From positions 1 to 7,472 of the forward strand of contig QHBL01000406.1 in NCBI GenBank assembly GCA_003244125.1: DNA of 7,472 nt, read 5' to 3'. The stretch's first letter is position 1. Every line of letters starts with the position of its first letter. A program made the translations under genes and the position numbers. This DNA is from Chthoniobacterales bacterium (GTDB lineage Bacteria; Verrucomicrobiota; Verrucomicrobiae; Chthoniobacterales; UBA10450). This document shows, one piece after another, positions 6,137 to 7,472 of this stretch. The notes beneath the pieces were generated by a model. That model was not told the DNA's origin. It worked only from the letters and a program-made list of their open reading frames with translations, and did no database searches.

Positions 6137-6257
6137 CGTTCGCCTCGGGATCCTATTTGAAAGCTAACGCGTTCTCTCTCGCCGAAAAAGAGGAAACTCC
6201 AAGTGCGACATTGCGCAAAGCAGTGAGCTGGAGGGAAGGCCAGCTGCGGCCCGGCGA

Positions 6258-7364
6258 TCAACGCTCCAGAATTCGCGCCAGCAACTCAGCCAGACGCCAA
6301 CCCGCTTTGTGCAGCTCATCGCGAACGACGGCGCTCGCCCACTCGCGATAACCGCTCCCAGTCTCGTGCGCTTCGCCCTTGGCAAAAACGCGCCCGTCCT
6401 TCTCTTCGCGATGCACATGCTCGAACTCCACTCGCCTATGGGCTTCACGCGCGATCGGCAGAATCTCGTTCGCCCATTGCTCCGCCCATGTCTTCGCGTC
6501 ACCCAGCGTGCGCCATTTCTTCGGTTCGCTCCCGGCCAGATCCGTGATCAATTTTTCCTTCGCTGGATTGTAAACGGCCTCGCGGTTTTCCTTCTTCAAT
6601 TCATCGGGCGTGCCGATGACGACGTTGCGCACCGCGTCAAGATCCCAAAAGCCATGGAAGGAATGGTAATAATGCCGCGCGTGTTCGGCAGTCGCATTCT
6701 CGACAAAGCTGAGCGTGTTGCCGCCTTCGTCGCCGATGCCCGCCGTGCCGCGATCAGGGTCAACCGGTTGGCCGCCGTCGCTGAAGTAGTCCGCGCCCAC
6801 GTGCAGCGGCTGGTGAATGTCGCCGAGCAGATGCGCGAGCAGAATCACCGCGATCGCCTTCGTGATCTTGCGCGGATTGTCCTCCGGCGTTTCTCCGCGC
6901 AGCACCGCGATGCAATAAGGAATCACGTGCACGATGTCCCAATTGCCGCGGCCGGTCTCGCCGTCGCCATATTTTTCCGCATCGAGCACCGGCACATCGG
7001 TGTAATGGAACCAATGATGCGTCGGCGTCGCGTCGCTGGCGTCGGGGCTCGGCGGGTTGGCCTTCCAGAATTCGCGCAGTTGCTGCTCGATGGCGCGCGC
7101 CTGCGGATAGTGCGGATAAGCGTCGACATCGTCCGCGCCTTTCTTGTCCCACGCTTTGATTTCATCGGCAATATTGGACACGCGCTGCAATGTCATGCCC
7201 TGGAGTAACGCCGTGACCTTTGCCCCTGCGGAAGTGCCGTCGAGTTTGCGGTCAGCAATCCCGCCGACGATCTCGTGACCCAGTGGCCCGTAGGCAGCGG
7301 CATTGCCGGCGAGAAGCGCAAACGCTGCCAGCGCGGAAAGTCGTATCGTCATCAAGTTAGCCAT
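6258..7364 (-). CDS. Secreted S1/P1-type zinc nuclease
   Basis: A 368-aa protein with an N-terminal signal peptide (hydrophobic LSALAAFALLAG, likely cut after AAA at 24). The mature chain would begin YGPLGHEIVGGIAD. The family hydrolyses single-stranded nucleic acids, and some members remove 3'-phosphates, using three zinc ions. All nine ligand positions can be matched: the N-terminal residue (Y25, usually Trp, which binds through its backbone), H30, D67 (NIADEIK), H120 (HYTDVP), H178, D182 and H188 (LLAHLLGDIHQPLHVG), and H237 and D241 (HGFWD). GGN (214-216) is also present. Length is slightly above the usual bacterial range because of acidic/glycine loops (DPDRGTAGIGDEGG and EEKDGRVFAKGEAHETGSG). 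ATG 7364 is the longest start; ATG 7352 would equally leave a complete signal peptide, and neither has a Shine-Dalgarno. It stands alone, so a nutrient-scavenging role in the periplasm or outside the cell is inferred. Confidence 0.93.
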   Translation of the reverse strand: MANLMTIRLSALAAFALLAGNAAAYGPLGHEIVGGIADRKLDGTSAGAKVTALLQGMTLQRVSNIADEIKAWDKKGADDVDAYPHYPQARAIEQQLREFWKANPPSPDASDATPTHHWFHYTDVPVLDAEKYGDGETGRGNWDIVHVIPYCIAVLRGETPEDNPRKITKAIAVILLAHLLGDIHQPLHVGADYFSDGGQPVDPDRGTAGIGDEGGNTLSFVENATAEHARHYYHSFHGFWDLDAVRNVVIGTPDELKKENREAVYNPAKEKLITDLAGSEPKKWRTLGDAKTWAEQWANEILPIAREAHRRVEFEHVHREEKDGRVFAKGEAHETGSGYREWASAVVRDELHKAGWRLAELLARILER

Positions 7365-7472
7365 TCACGCATCTTGTATGCCGGGCGCGGGCGCAAGACC
7401 AGAACTTCGCTCGTGAGCTTTCGCAGTAGCCAGTCGGGTTCGACCGAACCGCCTGGTTGTAGCTACCGCCGT
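7365..7472. other. Upstream region of the nuclease gene
   Basis: No coding sequence is recognisable in these 108 nt. They contain a small perfect inverted repeat, GGTTCG-AC-CGAACC (7437-7450), and the start of a family A repeat at the right edge. The minus strand has CATACAAGAT shortly before the start codon, which could be a weak -10 box. I cannot support a promoter with confidence. Confidence 0.35.
7457..7472. repeat. Dispersed repeat family A, copy 3 (cut by window edge)
   Basis: TTGTAGCTACCGCCGT at the right edge matches the first part of copy 1 (TTGTAGCTGCCGTCCG) in the same orientation, with three differences over 16 positions. It is the only copy outside a gene. The second palindrome arm would lie beyond the window. 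Confidence 0.55.

Larger units (their letters stand above)
5725..6257. other. 533-nt stretch without an intact gene
   Basis: From left to right it holds most of the AT-rich palindrome (to 5747), about 90 nt with nothing recognisable, a class III cyclase tail (5836-5928, minus), an OsmC gene start (5930-6136, minus) and a 121-nt spacer before the nuclease stop. That last spacer has a 6-bp inverted repeat (6226-6231/6240-6245) without a T-run. The plus-strand open frame here (5750-6160) is antisense to the remnants and has no recognisable features. Confidence 0.6.

Noticed and set aside
5750..6160. 136-codon plus-strand open frame in the gene-free stretch
   Set aside because: It lies opposite the OsmC and cyclase remnants, whose minus-strand motifs are recognisable; its own product has none.
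6226..6245. Inverted repeat AGCTGG/CCAGCT after the nuclease gene as a terminator
   Set aside because: The stem is only 6 bp and no T-run follows on the minus strand.
6309..7208. 299-codon plus-strand open frame
   Set aside because: It is antisense to the nuclease gene, which has a signal peptide and all zinc ligands; the plus-strand product shows only an arginine/alanine-rich shadow composition.
7437..7450. GGTTCGACCGAACC as a tRNA T-arm
   Set aside because: GTTCGA resembles a T-loop, but no acceptor stem, anticodon arm or matching D-arm is present; it is a small palindrome.
1..7472. CRISPR array, phage, transposase or defence system
   Set aside because: No regularly spaced direct repeats, recombinase motifs or known defence domains are visible; the repeats found are scattered and not array-like.

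Overview
This GC-rich window carries conserved housekeeping genes. The gene content alone does not fix the organism. Five short dispersed repeat copies of two families lie here, four of them touching coding sequence. Most genes lack a clear Shine-Dalgarno sequence, starts are mixed (ATG, GTG, TTG), and a class III cyclase tail and an S1/P1-type nuclease are present. From memory, this combination resembles soil Verrucomicrobiota (Chthoniobacterales-like). That placement is an inference I could not check.

Layout. Bases 1-2121 form a minus-strand group, read right to left: aroK (shikimate kinase), queG (epoxyqueuosine reductase, overlapping aroK by 4 nt), a 63-nt gap, and the N-terminal part of a HlyD/MacA-type efflux adaptor that runs off the left edge. 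A 52-bp divergent spacer (2122-2173) separates this from a plus-strand group at 2174-5724: purE, purK, a full-length Sua5-type threonylcarbamoyl-AMP synthase and a DMT/EamA permease. Spacings there are 17 nt, a 19-nt overlap and 16 nt, which suggests one operon. Bases 5725-6257 hold no intact gene. They contain an AT-rich palindrome at the end of the permease gene and a decayed minus-strand segment in which the start of an OsmC-family gene is joined, out of frame, to the tail of a class III nucleotidyl cyclase gene. Bases 6258-7364 encode a secreted S1/P1-type zinc nuclease on the minus strand.

How the genes relate. PurK and PurE make and then rearrange N5-CAIR in purine synthesis. Sua5 makes the t6A precursor and QueG performs the last step of queuosine synthesis, so two tRNA-modification enzymes lie in the two divergent groups. 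AroK belongs to chorismate synthesis. I see no phage, CRISPR, transposase or defence module. The main point of interest is the repeats: one copy is an in-frame insert in queG, one forms the queG 3' end, one is an in-frame insert in the Sua5 gene, and one supplies the purE stop codon and the likely purK ribosome binding site.
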